Source: Zasmidium citrigriseum (Eukaryota > Ascomycota > Dothideomycetes > Mycosphaerellales > Mycosphaerellaceae). Taken from it: DNA of 64,000 nt. The stretch is taken from contig NHNW01000008.1 in the NCBI GenBank assembly GCA_002786025.1, positions 965,637-1,029,636 of the forward strand. Reading direction: 5' to 3'. The notes under the pieces were generated by a model, which was not told the origin of the DNA, ran no database searches, and was given only the letters and a program-made list of their open reading frames with translations. The first letter of the stretch is position 1. Every line of letters starts with the position of its first letter. This document shows, in pieces, positions 1 through 11,450 of the stretch. A program made the position numbers and the translations under genes.

Positions 1-1408
1 GTTAGAAGCTCTCCTTACCATTGTTGATTATGAACAGCCACAGCTGGCCCACATGCAAGAAGCGTCCATCCCTTTTCGAAAGACGCTTACAAATGGCCTG
101 GTATCGATCAAGTTGGTGATCAACTCGACTGTTCTTGCTTTGAAAAAGTGTCAACATCGAATGGACCGTAGCTGCTGTTGGAGAGCCTTCAGCGTGTCGT
201 GGTACATGAGCTTCCAGCACTGGGAACGGGAAGCAGGCGGCGAACAACGTTAGTATTGGTCGACCTGAAGAAGGATCTGTGTGCTTGACAAGTCGCGAGA
301 ATGGCTTCAGGTATCGGTGACCGCGTCCATTTCGCATTGGTTCTTCTTTAGCTGACTTCACCTGACATAGAAAAGCCTCCACAGGCGCCTTCAGACGCTC
401 ATTTGAGCCGCAGGATCTGATTATCCTTTCCTTTGTTGAAATTGACTTAATATGGTCCTTCCTTAAACTCATGTGTGTTACTCACAATGTATAATTCGAA
501 GTCCAATCGATGCTGATGGAGGTGGCTGTCAAGTCAGCAGCAGAGAATGTAGCCTGAGAAAGATACCGAACTTACATCCATCTTGATAGTCCGTGGGACC
601 GCATGACATCGAACGAACTGGAGGAATGCAGGACCGCGAATTCCCTCTCAAATTCTGGATCACGCTTGTGCACTGCCTTCGCCAGGCGATGGACGGCAGC
701 ATGTTCAACCCCCTCATCCTCCGCCGCCGAAACCCGAATCGGTCCCTCTCCAACTGGCTGCTCGTGGTGGAGATTGAGAAAGTGAGTTGTGGAGGTATCA
801 CCGTGCAGGAAGGCACGCCGCTTTCGCCGAACGTTTTCGAGTGGCCCTTTGATTTCCCAGGTTGCAGGTGAAGGGTCACCTGTCTTCTTGGCAGAGAATC
901 CTGTTGACGAGGAAGAAGACGAAGCGATAGAGGAACGATCTAAGGGACCCGCGAGATATTCGGTGCCAGGCTGGGCGTCCAGCTCAACCGGATGCAACGG
1001 CCCTGGAGGTCCCTCGAAGTCATATGGTTGCAAAGGAGGACTCGTTAGATTTTCCGTGTCTTCATACCCGTATGTATCGGTGCTATACCGTCTAGAAGTC
1101 GAAGGTGATGGCCTGGGCCCTCTCACCAAATCCCCGAGTTCGAACACTGCATCAAGGACATTATTGTAACGATCCTCCATTCTGCGAAGCCTTGACTCGA
1201 GATCGGTGTCTGGATTTGTCCTGAAACTCCCAGAGGCATTGGAGGGAGCACTCGGGCTCGTCGCTATCTGGTTAGGGATTGGAGCCTTGGGCTCTCTTCT
1301 CTCATCGTCAAAAGTGACATGCCGCCCAGGAAAGGTCTGGCTTCTGGCCACGGGTTTGATCTCTTCATCCGCACTGCTAACGCCATGGGCTTTCGTGTTT
1401 TGAGACAT
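1..1408 (-). CDS. CorA-like family protein, 3' part only (runs off left edge)
   Basis: Proposed exons on the minus strand are 1408-576, 525-486 and 430-19, with a further donor (GTAAGG) at 18 that sends the gene out of the window. Intron 575-526 starts GTAAGT, has a CTGAC branch site and ends GACAG. Intron 485-431 starts GTGAGT and ends AAAG. Both junctions keep one frame, which otherwise stops just after 575. The N-terminal 270 residues are Ser/Pro-rich and look disordered. The part read from 430 to 19 ends in a segment with VGQLWLFIINN, which resembles the conserved stretch just before the transmembrane end of fungal CorA-like Mg2+ transporter-type proteins. That family link is inferred from this one motif and the transmembrane helices would lie outside the window. 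Exon structure is probable, function uncertain. Confidence 0.6.
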
Positions 1409-2071
1409 GAGAAGTTGTTAGGATACGGTACCTGCCTTGAGAAAAGGCACGATGCGCGAAGGAGACAGTCGAATACCTTAATATACCCTCAGCCGCTCTC
1501 GCTACTGCGTAGCACAGCGCATTTCCTTGGCCACGACAACGCTCGTCTGGGCCCACAGGCGACATGGGCAGCAGCCGCTCGGCGGCAGTGATGGCCCCAT
1601 AGCGATGCCGCCGGCAAGTCATTTGTCCAGTGGTGACCCTCTCTCGGAGACATCACGAAGATAAATGCGATAGATGCAGCATCTGGATGGCTTGGAGTGT
1701 TGTGTAGTGAAGGAGAGAAGGAGAGAGAACAGGACTTGCTGTCCATGGCAAGAGCGAAGTCGCCGCGTCTCGAGCTAGAGCCGAGACCCACCCGAGTCAG
1801 GTGATGAAGACATAGATTGAGTCTCTCTACGAACGTGGTTTGCGACCAGGCTCTTGAACAGGCACTGAGGACCTGAGAGAGCGTCATTCGATTGGAGATA
1901 GACCTTCCAGTCCGATTGAGAATGCCCAAGCAGTTGCCTCGCGGCTTTGATTCGTGCTCTACCTGAACGAGCAGCTTTTTCATTGAAACAGACCTATCCC
2001 CGCCATCCCGTCGTTTTCCATGCCAACGCCACGCTAATCGATACACTCGAGATACCTATGCTTTCCGGGGA
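1409..2071. other. Intergenic, 663 bp
   Basis: This is the 5' flank of the leftmost gene and the 3' flank of chorismate synthase. A 185-codon minus-strand open frame (2046-1489) crosses it, but it shows no recognisable domain and biased composition, so I do not call it a gene. No RNA gene or repeat is visible. Confidence 0.5.
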
Positions 2072-3352
2072 TCACTTCGCGTGCCCAATAGCCGGCTCGG
2101 TCAAGTTATTAGCCGTCTCAGAAACAGGGACCGTCTTTCCCGGCAGCACAGGAAGCAACGCTCTCGCGCTCTGTCTCGCCGACTGTACCATCAACGCGTC
2201 CATCAGCACCAGCGCCGCCATGCTCTCAACGATGGGGACAGCTCTCGGGATAACGCAAGGATCATGTCTGCCCTTCGCCTCGAGAACGCCCTCCTCCTCA
2301 TCGTAAGAGACCGTCGTCTGGGCCTGCCCAATCGTGGCAGGAGGCTTGAAAGCCACGGTGAAGTAGATGTGCGCACCGTTGGTGATGCCGCCCTGAATGC
2401 CTCCTGAGTTGTTCGTCTTCGTCGTGAGGCGGGGCTTAGGCGGGCGACCATGGCCGTGCATCTTCCTAGCGTCCGCGTCGTCTGGGATGGGCGTCTTGAT
2501 GAACGGATCGTTGTGTATCGAGCCTGGGACCTCACAGCCTCCAAACCCACTGCCAATTTCGAAGCCTTTCGTCGCTGGGATGCTCAGCATCGCTTGTCCG
2601 AGCTTAGCCTCCAGCTTGTCGAAGCAAGGCTCGCCTAGTCCACTAGGACAGTTCCTGATTACACAAGTCACCGTGCCACCAATACTGTCCTGCTTGTCCC
2701 TGAACTCCGCAATGATATCCTCCATCCTCTTGTTGGCCGCCTCGTCAGGACACCGCACCGGCAGCATTCCGTCCACATCCTCTCTCGTAACCTTGTCGAT
2801 AAGCTGGAGGAACGCAGGGTTGGTCGATGGCGTAGGATGTTCTCGAGTAGCGGGGAACAGATGCTCAGGACCAACGCTGTTGGTAAAGGCCACAATCTCC
2901 ACCCCATGCGCCTCTTTGAGGTACTTCTCTGCAATGGCACCGGCTGCTACTCGTCCAATTGTCTCCCTAGCACTGCTTCTGCCTCCTCCTGAGCTGGCCT
3001 TGACACCGTACTTCTCGAGATAGGTCCAATCGGCGTGGCTGGGGCGGGGGAAGTGGTCCATCGTCTTGCTGCCATAGTCCTTAGGCCTCTGGTCCTCGTT
3101 CATCACTCGTAGGCCAATGGGCGTGCCTAGCGTAATGCCAAACTCGGTACCAGACTGTATCTCCACGCGATCCTTCTCATTCCTAGGCGTAGTAAGAGCA
3201 GATTGGCCTGGACGACGACGTGTCATCTGGGGTTGGATATCCGTTTCGTCGAGTTGCAGGCCAGGAGGCACTCCATCGACAATACAGCCGACCGACTTGC
3301 CATGGGATTCGCCGTAGGTGGTAACTCGGAAGACCTGTCCGAAGGTCGACAT
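2072..3352 (-). CDS. ARO2: Chorismate synthase
   Basis: Chorismate synthase catalyses the last step of the shikimate pathway: 5-enolpyruvylshikimate-3-phosphate to chorismate, the precursor of Phe, Tyr, Trp and folate. It needs reduced FMN; fungal enzymes are known to be bifunctional and reduce the flavin themselves with NADPH. The 426-residue single exon starts [19 protein letters not shown], the usual fungal N-terminus, and carries all three family signatures: [18 protein letters not shown] near residue 14, [16 protein letters not shown] near 125, and [16 protein letters not shown] near 365. Length fits fungal homologues. The frame is intact and shows no RIP. It is presumably cytosolic and independently transcribed, since neighbours are more than 650 bp away. 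Confidence 0.97.
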   Translation of the reverse strand: MSTFGQVFRVTTYGESHGKSVGCIVDGVPPGLQLDETDIQPQMTRRRPGQSALTTPRNEKDRVEIQSGTEFGITLGTPIGLRVMNEDQRPKDYGSKTMDHFPRPSHADWTYLEKYGVKASSGGGRSSARETIGRVAAGAIAEKYLKEAHGVEIVAFTNSVGPEHLFPATREHPTPSTNPAFLQLIDKVTREDVDGMLPVRCPDEAANKRMEDIIAEFRDKQDSIGGTVTCVIRNCPSGLGEPCFDKLEAKLGQAMLSIPATKGFEIGSGFGGCEVPGSIHNDPFIKTPIPDDADARKMHGHGRPPKPRLTTKTNNSGGIQGGITNGAHIYFTVAFKPPATIGQAQTTVSYDEEEGVLEAKGRHDPCVIPRAVPIVESMAALVLMDALMVQSARQSARALLPVLPGKTVPVSETANNLTEPAIGHAK

Positions 3353-4436
3353 GGTGGGCTATCTCCGCGAGACTGCAGTGCTTGAAAGGGCTTGACGGGC
3401 TGTCGAGAGGCAGAGACGGAGGTCGTTTATATGGGGAGAGGTCGTTCGGTGACTGGCTTGTGACTCCGAAGCTTCCAAAATTCTTGCCCCGAGCTCGGAG
3501 CTTGCCGGCTGCCATTGGACCTCACTCCATTGGAGAAACCAGCCATCTCCTCAAAACATCATCATCTCTCGACATCTAATAGGTCTCTCCGATGACACAG
3601 ATGGCATTGAGGCGGTGGAGATATGACTGCAACTTCAAATTTCACTGCCGCCCTTGACTGCCGAGATGTTCGAGATCTCGGGGACCGGATGAGGCACAGG
3701 TTTCCGGCATCTCAGAAACACCAACATCCATCAAAGTGTCATAGACCTGTTCGAATGCAGAGAAGAATATGGTTCGAAGGAGAAAACGATGGAAAAGATC
3801 CACATCAGACTCAATAATACCATTGCGACTTTTCCGTGACCTCGCCACTATCAAAGTACACACTTTCATCCCCTCCAATCTCAACCACTCCTCCCCATGC
3901 ATGCGTTATCCTCGAATATTCCAACATCCCAATGCCGCGACCAATCAATACCAACCACCACCTCCATCAACCCATATGCTACATAACACACACAACAACA
4001 ACACATGATAGTCCCATTCCCATCATCCCATCTTTTCAACATGTTAAAGCTCCCAGATTGTTGGCCTCTCCCTTTCTCTTTCTCTTTCGAGCCGGCTGTG
4101 CTTTCTGTTTTGCTTTCCTGCCGACCCTTTTTCAAATCACTGTTCCCAAAATACCCATTTGCCCTCTCTATCGTTCAACGCCGGCGCTCAGGTAATAACT
4201 CCAAAACACTCGAAGACACAGGGAAAGCGCGCGTCAAAGTTCGCAGTGGTCTATGCGTACATTGAAAGCAAAAGGCGCGTGAAGCAGAAGTCGTTGCGGA
4301 GGTAGTCGCAACTGTATCGGACGAAGCGGAGGGTATAGAGCGGAGCGTGCGAGCGTTGTATCCATGATCGTTCGTGTCGTCGTTCGTAAGGGGTCGTAAG
4401 GGTGTATCATGGCTCGCAGTGTTGTGATAGGTGGTA
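3353..4436. other. Intergenic, about 1.1 kb
   Basis: It holds the ARO2 promoter side and the 3' flank of the kinase gene. There are AC- and CT-rich low-complexity tracts around 3935-4130. Only short antiparallel open frames occur and none looks coding. No RNA gene or repeat element is visible. Confidence 0.5.
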
Positions 4437-7400
4437 TCATTCCTCGCTGATCTCCATCGACCGGCGCTCGTCACCACTCTCTCGTGTCCTGACTTTCTTC
4501 ATGGTGTTGTTAGAACCTGATCGGGAGGACTTCTTTGAGCGAGTAGACAGGCCTGTGCCGCGACGCTCTTTGGGTGTATCGCTGCCAACGACCAGTCCAT
4601 GGCCTTTGGACGTCTTGCGACGAGACATGACAAGTCCACCGTCACTATCGGAGGACGAGTCAAATTCTTCGTCACGGTCGGTGTCCAAGGCCACTTCTTG
4701 ATCAGGACTGTATCCTTCGTCCATGTGCTCATCAAGAGGCTTCATCTTTGGACTTGGATTGAGCGTGTCATCGGACGACAGGTCACGCTTCTCTTCTGGA
4801 TGTGTGCGGTACTGGTCGTCTCTTGGGTCGAAAGACGATGCTTCTGAGATAACCGAAGGGATCGAGGGGTTAGATATCGACATCGACACCGCTGAACCAA
4901 GATCGGAAGAGCTTGACACCAGCGCCGGCGGCAGCTGTCCTGTTTGATGTGTCGGGCTGATACCTTCCGAGGGTGTATCGGCTGGCGTCTCCGGGTTGGA
5001 GCTGTCTGCCAAGGACGGAACTCTTGAGTCGTCTCTCTTCGGCCTCAAGTCGTCGGGGCTCGTTGGACATATCCCGCTGTCGAAGTTGCCTGGAGACTCG
5101 GAGAGTTGAGGCGAGAACGTGGCCCGCTCCAACTCTTCCCTACCCTCTCGCACAAGCTTGCGCACCCTTTCCTCATCAGCACGCTTCCAATCCTCCGCAC
5201 TCGATTCAGGCGCGCGCCGAGATCGTGATCTGGCACTGCTCCGGAACGGCTCGCCCATGCGACGTCCAATCGAAGCAAGTGAGCTGCCGGAGCTCTTTCG
5301 TGAGAGCGGGCCATGGTCGAGCGGCTGAAGATGTTGTTGGTGCTGCTGGGCTTGGTCTGACACCACAGAGTGTGGACGCGATGAAGCCGGACTGTTATGA
5401 GCACTCGAGTTGGGCGTGTAGCGGTCGAGTGTCTCCGGCGCGTGCACATGGCCAGCTGCGCTTGCGTGGCTGACTGCTAAACTTGCTTCAGCATGGTGGT
5501 CAGACTCCTCCACAGATCCTCTCGAGCTCGAAGCCGCTCTGCTCCGTCGGCCTCCTTGTGTGCTTCGTTCTCTGACACTTTTAATGAGACGGCTAGGGCC
5601 GCCAAAAATACCGCTCAGGTGGCTGCCTCCAGGAGAGGCAAGCGCCATTGGGGTACCTGGTAGGCCTGGAGATGGCGGTGGCGATTCGGCCAAAGCTTTG
5701 CGATAGTCTGATTGAGTGACAGTCCGCATAGAGCCCGCAGCCGAATGTATTGTCATCGCGCGATGAGGTGGGCTGGGACGAGATGGCGTCCTTGACAAGT
5801 CATTGCCAGACTCTTCGCTGCCATTGGACTTGGCCGGCTTGTCAAAGTAACGCTGCTCATGCTTCTCATGTTCGGGAGTGGCAGCCAGACTCTTAGACAA
5901 TGGATGCTCACCCTCTCGATACTTGTGAAGGGCATTGTAGATTGACTCGTCCCCTCGCATGCTTTGACGCCGCGCATCTTGGCTGATCGTACTGCTAGAC
6001 GAGTTAGCCGATCCAGCGGGCGAGCCTTCTTTTCCCGCGCTCGCATTTGATTGACCACGAGTTCGAGTGATGCCAGTACGGTCCAGAATCTTCTTCATGC
6101 CAGATCTCATTCGCTCCACCAGGTTGAGTGGCACGACGGCAGTGTTCAATTCTTCCTTGGAGACCTCGATCTTCTTGCCTTCCGACTGCCTTGATGGATC
6201 CGTCTCTTCAAGCCATTGCAGCTTGTTGGACAGGTCTACGACCACCCATGGATGGTGACGCACTTCTTCGAGTGTTATTCGCTTTCGTGGGTCCTTCGTC
6301 AAGAGTCGTTTCATCAAGTCGTGCAAGTCGTCATCAATCTCCTCATACACGAGATCCAGTTCATGGCGGCGACCGTTCTGGATCGGTGGGAACGCACGGC
6401 CATGTGACGATGGCCTCGATTTGGGCTTCAAATCGACTGGCTGGAGCCGTCGGCGTGGAAGGTAGATTTCCTCATCTGCGATCTGTCGCATGACAACGTA
6501 CTCGTTGTCAACGAATGGCGTGCGAGCGAACAGCATGCAGTAAAGTGTGACGCCCAGCGCCCAAACATCGATAGCCTTCGTCACTGGTAGTGGATCATCT
6601 GTCGGATCGGTGATGCATAGTTCAGGCGCATAGAATGCAGGTGTTCCCACGGTCTTCGCAAGTTCCTTCGCTTCGTCGTCCAGATCTTGCGCTTCGGCCT
6701 CGCTGACATCTTCACCAGCCTCGCCTTCGCGAACCGGTCGTCCCAGGTATGAGACGCCAAAATCGGAGATCTTCACACGGTTGTCGATGGTCGCAAGCAA
6801 ATTTGGTGGCTTGATGTCCCGATGCACGATGCCTTGGTAGTGCAGGTACTGCAGACCAAGCAAAGTGTCCCGGAAAGCAACTCGAATTTGCTCCATCGTC
6901 ATGACGGGGACGTACTCCAGCTCGGAATCAAGGGGAGCCTCGAGGACCTCTGTCGCGTACCTTGTGAAATCGGCTGTACTGCTTCTTGAAGACGTCAGAC
7001 TATTCAAGCTCGCCACACGAGACGTCTGACTGTAGGTAGAGTCGTAAGGGCCATACATTGTTCCTTCAAGACCGGAGAGGCTAGCTGACATGCTGAATGC
7101 GCTGGACGGTCTCCTCGCCTGGGAATGATCATGATCGCTCGTTGGTGAAGTCGTCTCTGGCTCGGAAGTCAGTGACAAGTAATGGGACTCCGATTCGCTG
7201 GCTTGTAACGGTGATGGTGTTCGAGATGCTCTTCTGCCTGGGGTTTCCACAGCGAGTCGTCCGGCATCAGACTGTGCGGTCAGCGAAGATATTCTCGAAA
7301 GTCGATCCTCTTCTGACTCTTCGCTTTCGTTGTCACCCATCATCTCGACACTCCAGAACTCTGGCGCATCTTGCGCGCCTCGCTTCATCTGGCGGTACGC

Positions 7401-8717
7401 CTTGAGCTGGTGTCGTTTCTGTCTTTGTAGCCGCCGTTGTACCTCTGTGAGGACAGCACTGTCTTCGGCCAAGTCGCGTTCGGTATGGCTTCCATGCTTC
7501 TCTCGCTCAAATCTTCTCGCTTCGATCAATGCGATCTCTTTGGGTCCCTTGACCCGCCAGTTGATCTCGCCTCGTTCCACCCACTCGAGCACGATGTAGA
7601 CCTTCTTACGGGATGGATCATCGATGACTTCCAGCAGTGCGACGACGTTCGGATGCCGAGCTTTCTTGAGAATGGCGACCTCCTTTTTGACCTTGTCTTC
7701 TGTGGTCCCCAACCTTCCAAGCTTACGTCGCTTCGAAAAGCGTTCGACGATCTTGATCGCAACATAGGTCGGTTGCGCACTTGGACTTTCCAGATCCCGT
7801 CCAAGCTTTACTTTGCCGTGTGTACCGCGACCAAGCTCATCGATGATCTCGTAGTGATTGATGAGTTTGCGCCCCGACACTGGATCGACGTCGACATCTG
7901 CCACGTGGGTTTCTTTCGGCACGTGAGTGTGCGTGAAGTGCAGAAAGGGACTTGCATAAGTGCCAGAGTTCTCGGCCGTATCGACAGCGGGCGCAGATGG
8001 CGGTCCTGAGGGGTTGAACAGTCCAGCGCCTGGAGTCACGGCCGGGGAGTTGTGCGCCGTCCGAACGCCACTCGAATGCAGCGATGCTATCGCAGATGCA
8101 AACGTGGAGATTGGGTACGGTTGCGGTCCACCTCGTCGAGCCGAAGGCGGTAGATAATACCTACCGTGGTCTTGAGTGTGCAGCGCAGACAGTGCTTGGT
8201 TTGGAAAGGCTGGCCGTTGGGGTCGTGCATTTGGGTGTTCTGGGGTGATGGTCGAGGTACTCGTCGTGCTTTCAATGCTCAAGCTACTCTGTGTCGTATG
8301 CGGCGGCGGTCTTGTCGTTGCAGCAAGCGATGCTTGAGGATCGGGAAGTTCGATATGGCCCGGTGCCGTGGCGTTGCTTGTACTGGACGTAGATGCGGTC
8401 GATCGATTCGCTGTCGACGAGGCGAGCAATTGCGATTGCGACGCCCGCGCCTTCAACTCTTGCGTTGGCACAGTGGTGGAATGTCCTCCAGGATGTTGGT
8501 CGAAGTATCCTCCAGAAGTGCCCGCTAATTGTTGAGCCTGCCTTGCGATAGCCTCTGACGCACTTGGAGTCGTCACATTGAGAGAAGGCGGGACTTCCGA
8601 TCTTGGTGTATTATCAAGCTCCCCTCGAGTATCTACAACCTCTTTCCCAATATCTGCCGCTTCCCGCGGCGCCAGCGTTCCATTTTCGCTGCTATCCTTC
8701 GCCAACGGATCGGTCAT
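4437..8717 (-). CDS. Ser/Thr protein kinase, CaMKK / Sak1-Elm1-Tos3-like
   Basis: A single 1,426-residue exon. The first 290 residues are Ser/Thr/Pro-rich. The kinase domain starts at YEIIDELGRGTHGKVKLG (Gly loop about 295-303), with the lysine in VAIKIV near 322. Then comes a long insert of about 220 residues (about 385-605) rich in charged and Ser residues, followed by HRDIKPPNLL (632), DFG in ISDFGVSYLG (652), GTPAFYAPEL (691) and DVWALGVTLYCMLF (717). The domain ends near KRITLEEVRHHPWV (about 825). This is the pattern of yeast Sak1/Tos3/Elm1 and fission yeast Ssp1, which phosphorylate the activation loop of AMPK/Snf1. The C-terminal 590 residues are disordered and rich in SP and RS motifs, likely regulatory. 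Kinase identity is certain; the subfamily is inferred from the Gly-loop and APE regions. Confidence 0.93.
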   Translation of the reverse strand: MTDPLAKDSSENGTLAPREAADIGKEVVDTRGELDNTPRSEVPPSLNVTTPSASEAIARQAQQLAGTSGGYFDQHPGGHSTTVPTQELKARASQSQLLASSTANRSTASTSSTSNATAPGHIELPDPQASLAATTRPPPHTTQSSLSIESTTSTSTITPEHPNARPQRPAFPNQALSALHTQDHGRYYLPPSARRGGPQPYPISTFASAIASLHSSGVRTAHNSPAVTPGAGLFNPSGPPSAPAVDTAENSGTYASPFLHFTHTHVPKETHVADVDVDPVSGRKLINHYEIIDELGRGTHGKVKLGRDLESPSAQPTYVAIKIVERFSKRRKLGRLGTTEDKVKKEVAILKKARHPNVVALLEVIDDPSRKKVYIVLEWVERGEINWRVKGPKEIALIEARRFEREKHGSHTERDLAEDSAVLTEVQRRLQRQKRHQLKAYRQMKRGAQDAPEFWSVEMMGDNESEESEEDRLSRISSLTAQSDAGRLAVETPGRRASRTPSPLQASESESHYLSLTSEPETTSPTSDHDHSQARRPSSAFSMSASLSGLEGTMYGPYDSTYSQTSRVASLNSLTSSRSSTADFTRYATEVLEAPLDSELEYVPVMTMEQIRVAFRDTLLGLQYLHYQGIVHRDIKPPNLLATIDNRVKISDFGVSYLGRPVREGEAGEDVSEAEAQDLDDEAKELAKTVGTPAFYAPELCITDPTDDPLPVTKAIDVWALGVTLYCMLFARTPFVDNEYVVMRQIADEEIYLPRRRLQPVDLKPKSRPSSHGRAFPPIQNGRRHELDLVYEEIDDDLHDLMKRLLTKDPRKRITLEEVRHHPWVVVDLSNKLQWLEETDPSRQSEGKKIEVSKEELNTAVVPLNLVERMRSGMKKILDRTGITRTRGQSNASAGKEGSPAGSANSSSSTISQDARRQSMRGDESIYNALHKYREGEHPLSKSLAATPEHEKHEQRYFDKPAKSNGSEESGNDLSRTPSRPSPPHRAMTIHSAAGSMRTVTQSDYRKALAESPPPSPGLPGTPMALASPGGSHLSGIFGGPSRLIKSVRERSTQGGRRSRAASSSRGSVEESDHHAEASLAVSHASAAGHVHAPETLDRYTPNSSAHNSPASSRPHSVVSDQAQQHQQHLQPLDHGPLSRKSSGSSLASIGRRMGEPFRSSARSRSRRAPESSAEDWKRADEERVRKLVREGREELERATFSPQLSESPGNFDSGICPTSPDDLRPKRDDSRVPSLADSSNPETPADTPSEGISPTHQTGQLPPALVSSSSDLGSAVSMSISNPSIPSVISEASSFDPRDDQYRTHPEEKRDLSSDDTLNPSPKMKPLDEHMDEGYSPDQEVALDTDRDEEFDSSSDSDGGLVMSRRKTSKGHGLVVGSDTPKERRGTGLSTRSKKSSRSGSNNTMKKVRTRESGDERRSMEISEE

Positions 8718-10465
8718 CGCTGGCTACCGACAATGGGGACAAAATCGGATAAGCCAGACACGGCGGCACTCTCTACCCGCACTGGTTTCGGCTGGACATG
8801 AAGGGGTCTTGCAACAAGAGAGACTGCGGTGGGAGGCCGTCTCATAGCAGAAAGCGCCAAGCCGTATCCTCCATTCGGTTGGGACCCGCCAGACGCCTCG
8901 AGCAGGCAACGCAGCGCAACGCAGAATCGAAGGACGATTGTATTCGCAAAGGATTGGAGGTGTCGCAGCACAGACGGATGGGGAAGGAGCGTGGTGAACA
9001 GGTTGGGCGATGGGAGGTTGTGAATGAACAGATTCCCAGCACTTCGAGCAGAGGAGGGCAGACGGCGCTCGCAGCGACAGACAGGTGGGGACGATGATGG
9101 GTTTGGGTTGAGGATCACCGACCAACCAGCGCCCTCAGCCCGTCCCTCCCGCCTGCTAGCGCCCGTGCTGCCAAGCCTGTTCGGCACCACACACGTGCCG
9201 TCACTGGCCCCATCCTGGGCCGTGCGGTTTCTTTGCACATGCTGCCCGAGACAGCACACACCCAACAACAACGACATCGACGTCCAGTCGCCAGCGTTGG
9301 GCAGCGAAATGGTTGCTGGCATTCCATCACCGCCTCCATCATTCACAACGACCACGTAAAGGCACACGCAAACTTACGCCAACCGCTCTCCCGCAATCGC
9401 ACAGCCACCAAGCCCATGGATGACACGCTGACTGCTCATCACTCTCTGCTCGGCTGGGGTTGTACATCTTTCCCACCACAAACATATGGCCCGAATACAT
9501 TACCCCAAAGTCCCACCAATTCCCTCCCCGCAGATCCCGATCAATTACCCTCTTCACTCCTCTTCGCAGCCGCAAAACCACACGGCAAAGTATCCTTCTC
9601 GACACTTGCATCACCTTTTGTTCATCACTCAATCGTGATTCGAGCTCGGGCCCTGGACCTGCAGGCGAAGGCACAAGACCTCTTAATAAAGCCCCAGGAT
9701 TTTCAGTCTTAGTCTGGTCTAGCGACATCCCATTTTGAGGATACAGCGGTACATCCACTGGCAACTAGCGGGGTATATCACTGGCGCAATCCTATGATGA
9801 GACTTTGGCGCTAGGCCGCGATTGTAAAGACCTGCAGATTTGCACATGAAGACTGCTCGGGGTGCGTCTGGCGCGCCTATAGTTGTGTGAAAGCGAATGT
9901 ACTTGTTATTGCTGAACGCAATGGTTGGGTCCCACGAAATTGTGCTGCTTTGTTGATTCACTGCTACTTGATGTCATATCGTGATTGACTGATAGCTGCT
10001 CCGCGGAAAGCTCCCAAGGACGCAATCGCTTTGATCGACGGAGCCGGATCATCCGCCGAAAGGCTGCCACACTGAAACATTGACAGCCCTCCAAGACTCT
10101 TGTTTTATCGCAAATTCCCCGGCACGCGTTCTCCACGCGGAGAGCCTTGGATCCGGGGATCTTCACAAGCTCGTGGAAGCAGCGAGGCGGGCAAACAATA
10201 TATTGAATGTTGTGCCACCATTTCCAGCTTCGCTTCGGCCGTTGATTGCACCGCAGGTGGCCCAGGCGCAGTTCCTTGCCCTCCCTCCCTCTTCGCCCTC
10301 TTGCAATCACACGCAGCTCGCTAATTCGCATGCCGCGACTGCCGACAAGAAAATGCCCCTGGTCGTGAGAGATGATCCAACCAACCTGTTTCGCAACAGG
10401 CGCAAGGATCGCTTAGAAGCACGATCACGTGGATTCGTCTGACCACAACCACCACCAGGACGATC
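8718..10465. other. Intergenic, about 1.75 kb
   Basis: A long spacer upstream of the kinase start and downstream of cwf18. Open frames of up to 217 codons on both strands overlap each other and show no domain, so I read it as the long 5' leader/promoter of the kinase plus the cwf18 3' flank. GC content is normal and there are no RIP signs. Confidence 0.45.
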
Positions 10466-11113
10466 TCAGCTGGCATCCAAGAGCGCCTCCTCCTCCTCAC
10501 GTTCTCGGCGGAGGTCTTCCTCAGCCTCTCGCTCTCGAATATTTGTCGCTTCCACCAGTGTTGTCCCCTCAATACCCGCAGCCTCAACGTCACCACCATT
10601 CGCTGAACCGTTCATCCTCGCCTGAGCGGCCTGTTGCTGCTTGGAAATCCTGTCTCTTACCAGCCGCGCAATCGCGTTATCTGTGCGCACACTCAATACC
10701 TCCAACTTCGTATCGAGGTCACGTTTCAAATCCCAATTCGGCTTCTTCGGCTGCAACTTGAACAGGTCCAAGGGCTTGTCGGCCTTCTCTTCTTCCTCGG
10801 CTTGCCGTCTTGTCTCGGCTGCGAGTTGTGCCGCCTTCATCTCCAGCGTCTCCCTGCCCTCTGATGGCGCATTCTCAAATCCCAATCTAGCACCTCGCGT
10901 TTCTGAATCGTAGTTGCGTCCAGAGAGGTATTTGGGTGTGCTGTTTTGATCGGATTCGGGCGCTTCGTTCTGAGGTGCTGATTCATCGTTGCCTTGCTGT
11001 TCTTGTGCTTCGTCTGGTTGTTTGCGCTTCAAAGACTTCAATTGGGCCAAACGAGCCTTTCTGTCCTGCGCAGCTGCGCTCAGCGCCTGTGTGGAGGCCA
11101 TGATCGGTTGCAC
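10466..11113 (-). CDS. cwf18: Pre-mRNA-splicing factor cwf18 (CCDC12 family)
   Basis: A 215-residue single exon of the cwf18 family, a small coiled-coil component of the Prp19/NTC-associated spliceosome (human CCDC12). Family landmarks: an N-terminal Lys/Arg-rich helix with RKARLAQLKSLKRK, a middle segment with KPLDLFKLQPKKPNWDLKRDL, then KLEVLSVRTDNAIARLVRDRI. The C-terminus is an acidic Glu/Arg helix typical of fungal members. Two in-frame ATGs lie four codons apart (11113 and 11101). MASTQALSAAAQDRKARL from 11101 resembles homologues better, so the true start may be 11101. Nuclear location is expected. It is the last intact gene before the first RIP island. Confidence 0.9.
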   Translation of the reverse strand: MQPIMASTQALSAAAQDRKARLAQLKSLKRKQPDEAQEQQGNDESAPQNEAPESDQNSTPKYLSGRNYDSETRGARLGFENAPSEGRETLEMKAAQLAAETRRQAEEEEKADKPLDLFKLQPKKPNWDLKRDLDTKLEVLSVRTDNAIARLVRDRISKQQQAAQARMNGSANGGDVEAAGIEGTTLVEATNIREREAEEDLRREREEEEALLDAS

Positions 11114-11450
11114 ACCAGGCGGACCCTGTCGTCTCGTGTGCGCTCAAATCGAGGGAGGCCGTATGCGTGAGACTGCAAGGCGATTCGGGGCTTCGGTGGA
11201 GTTCTCGGTGTTGGGTGATTGGTTGCTGCAAGTGTTGAGAAGCGCAGAGTAAAGAAATCGCTAGCAGCTGAAGCCCAGACCGCTCGGCGCTAGTTGACTG
11301 GCGCGCTCGGGTGTGAGCTGTCTCAGCAACTTCACTTGCTTCCAGTCCTTACAAACCACCCCATTTGATTTGTTCAGTGACAAGTAATCTTTGGATATAC
11401 AAAACACCGGCCAATGTCTACTAGATTCTTACGAGCTAGAGATTTATAAT
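11114..11450. other. cwf18 promoter and border of first RIP island
   Basis: Base use is normal up to about 11,400, with many CA and TG dinucleotides. From about 11,440-11,500 these dinucleotides disappear almost at once. No element terminus or target-site duplication is visible at the border. Confidence 0.5.

Noticed and set aside
1489..2046. 185-codon minus-strand open frame
   Set aside because: No domain, odd composition, sits in the 5' flank of the left gene; likely chance.
8714..9367. 217-codon frame upstream of the kinase
   Set aside because: Low-complexity, overlaps other chance frames on both strands, no recognisable homology.
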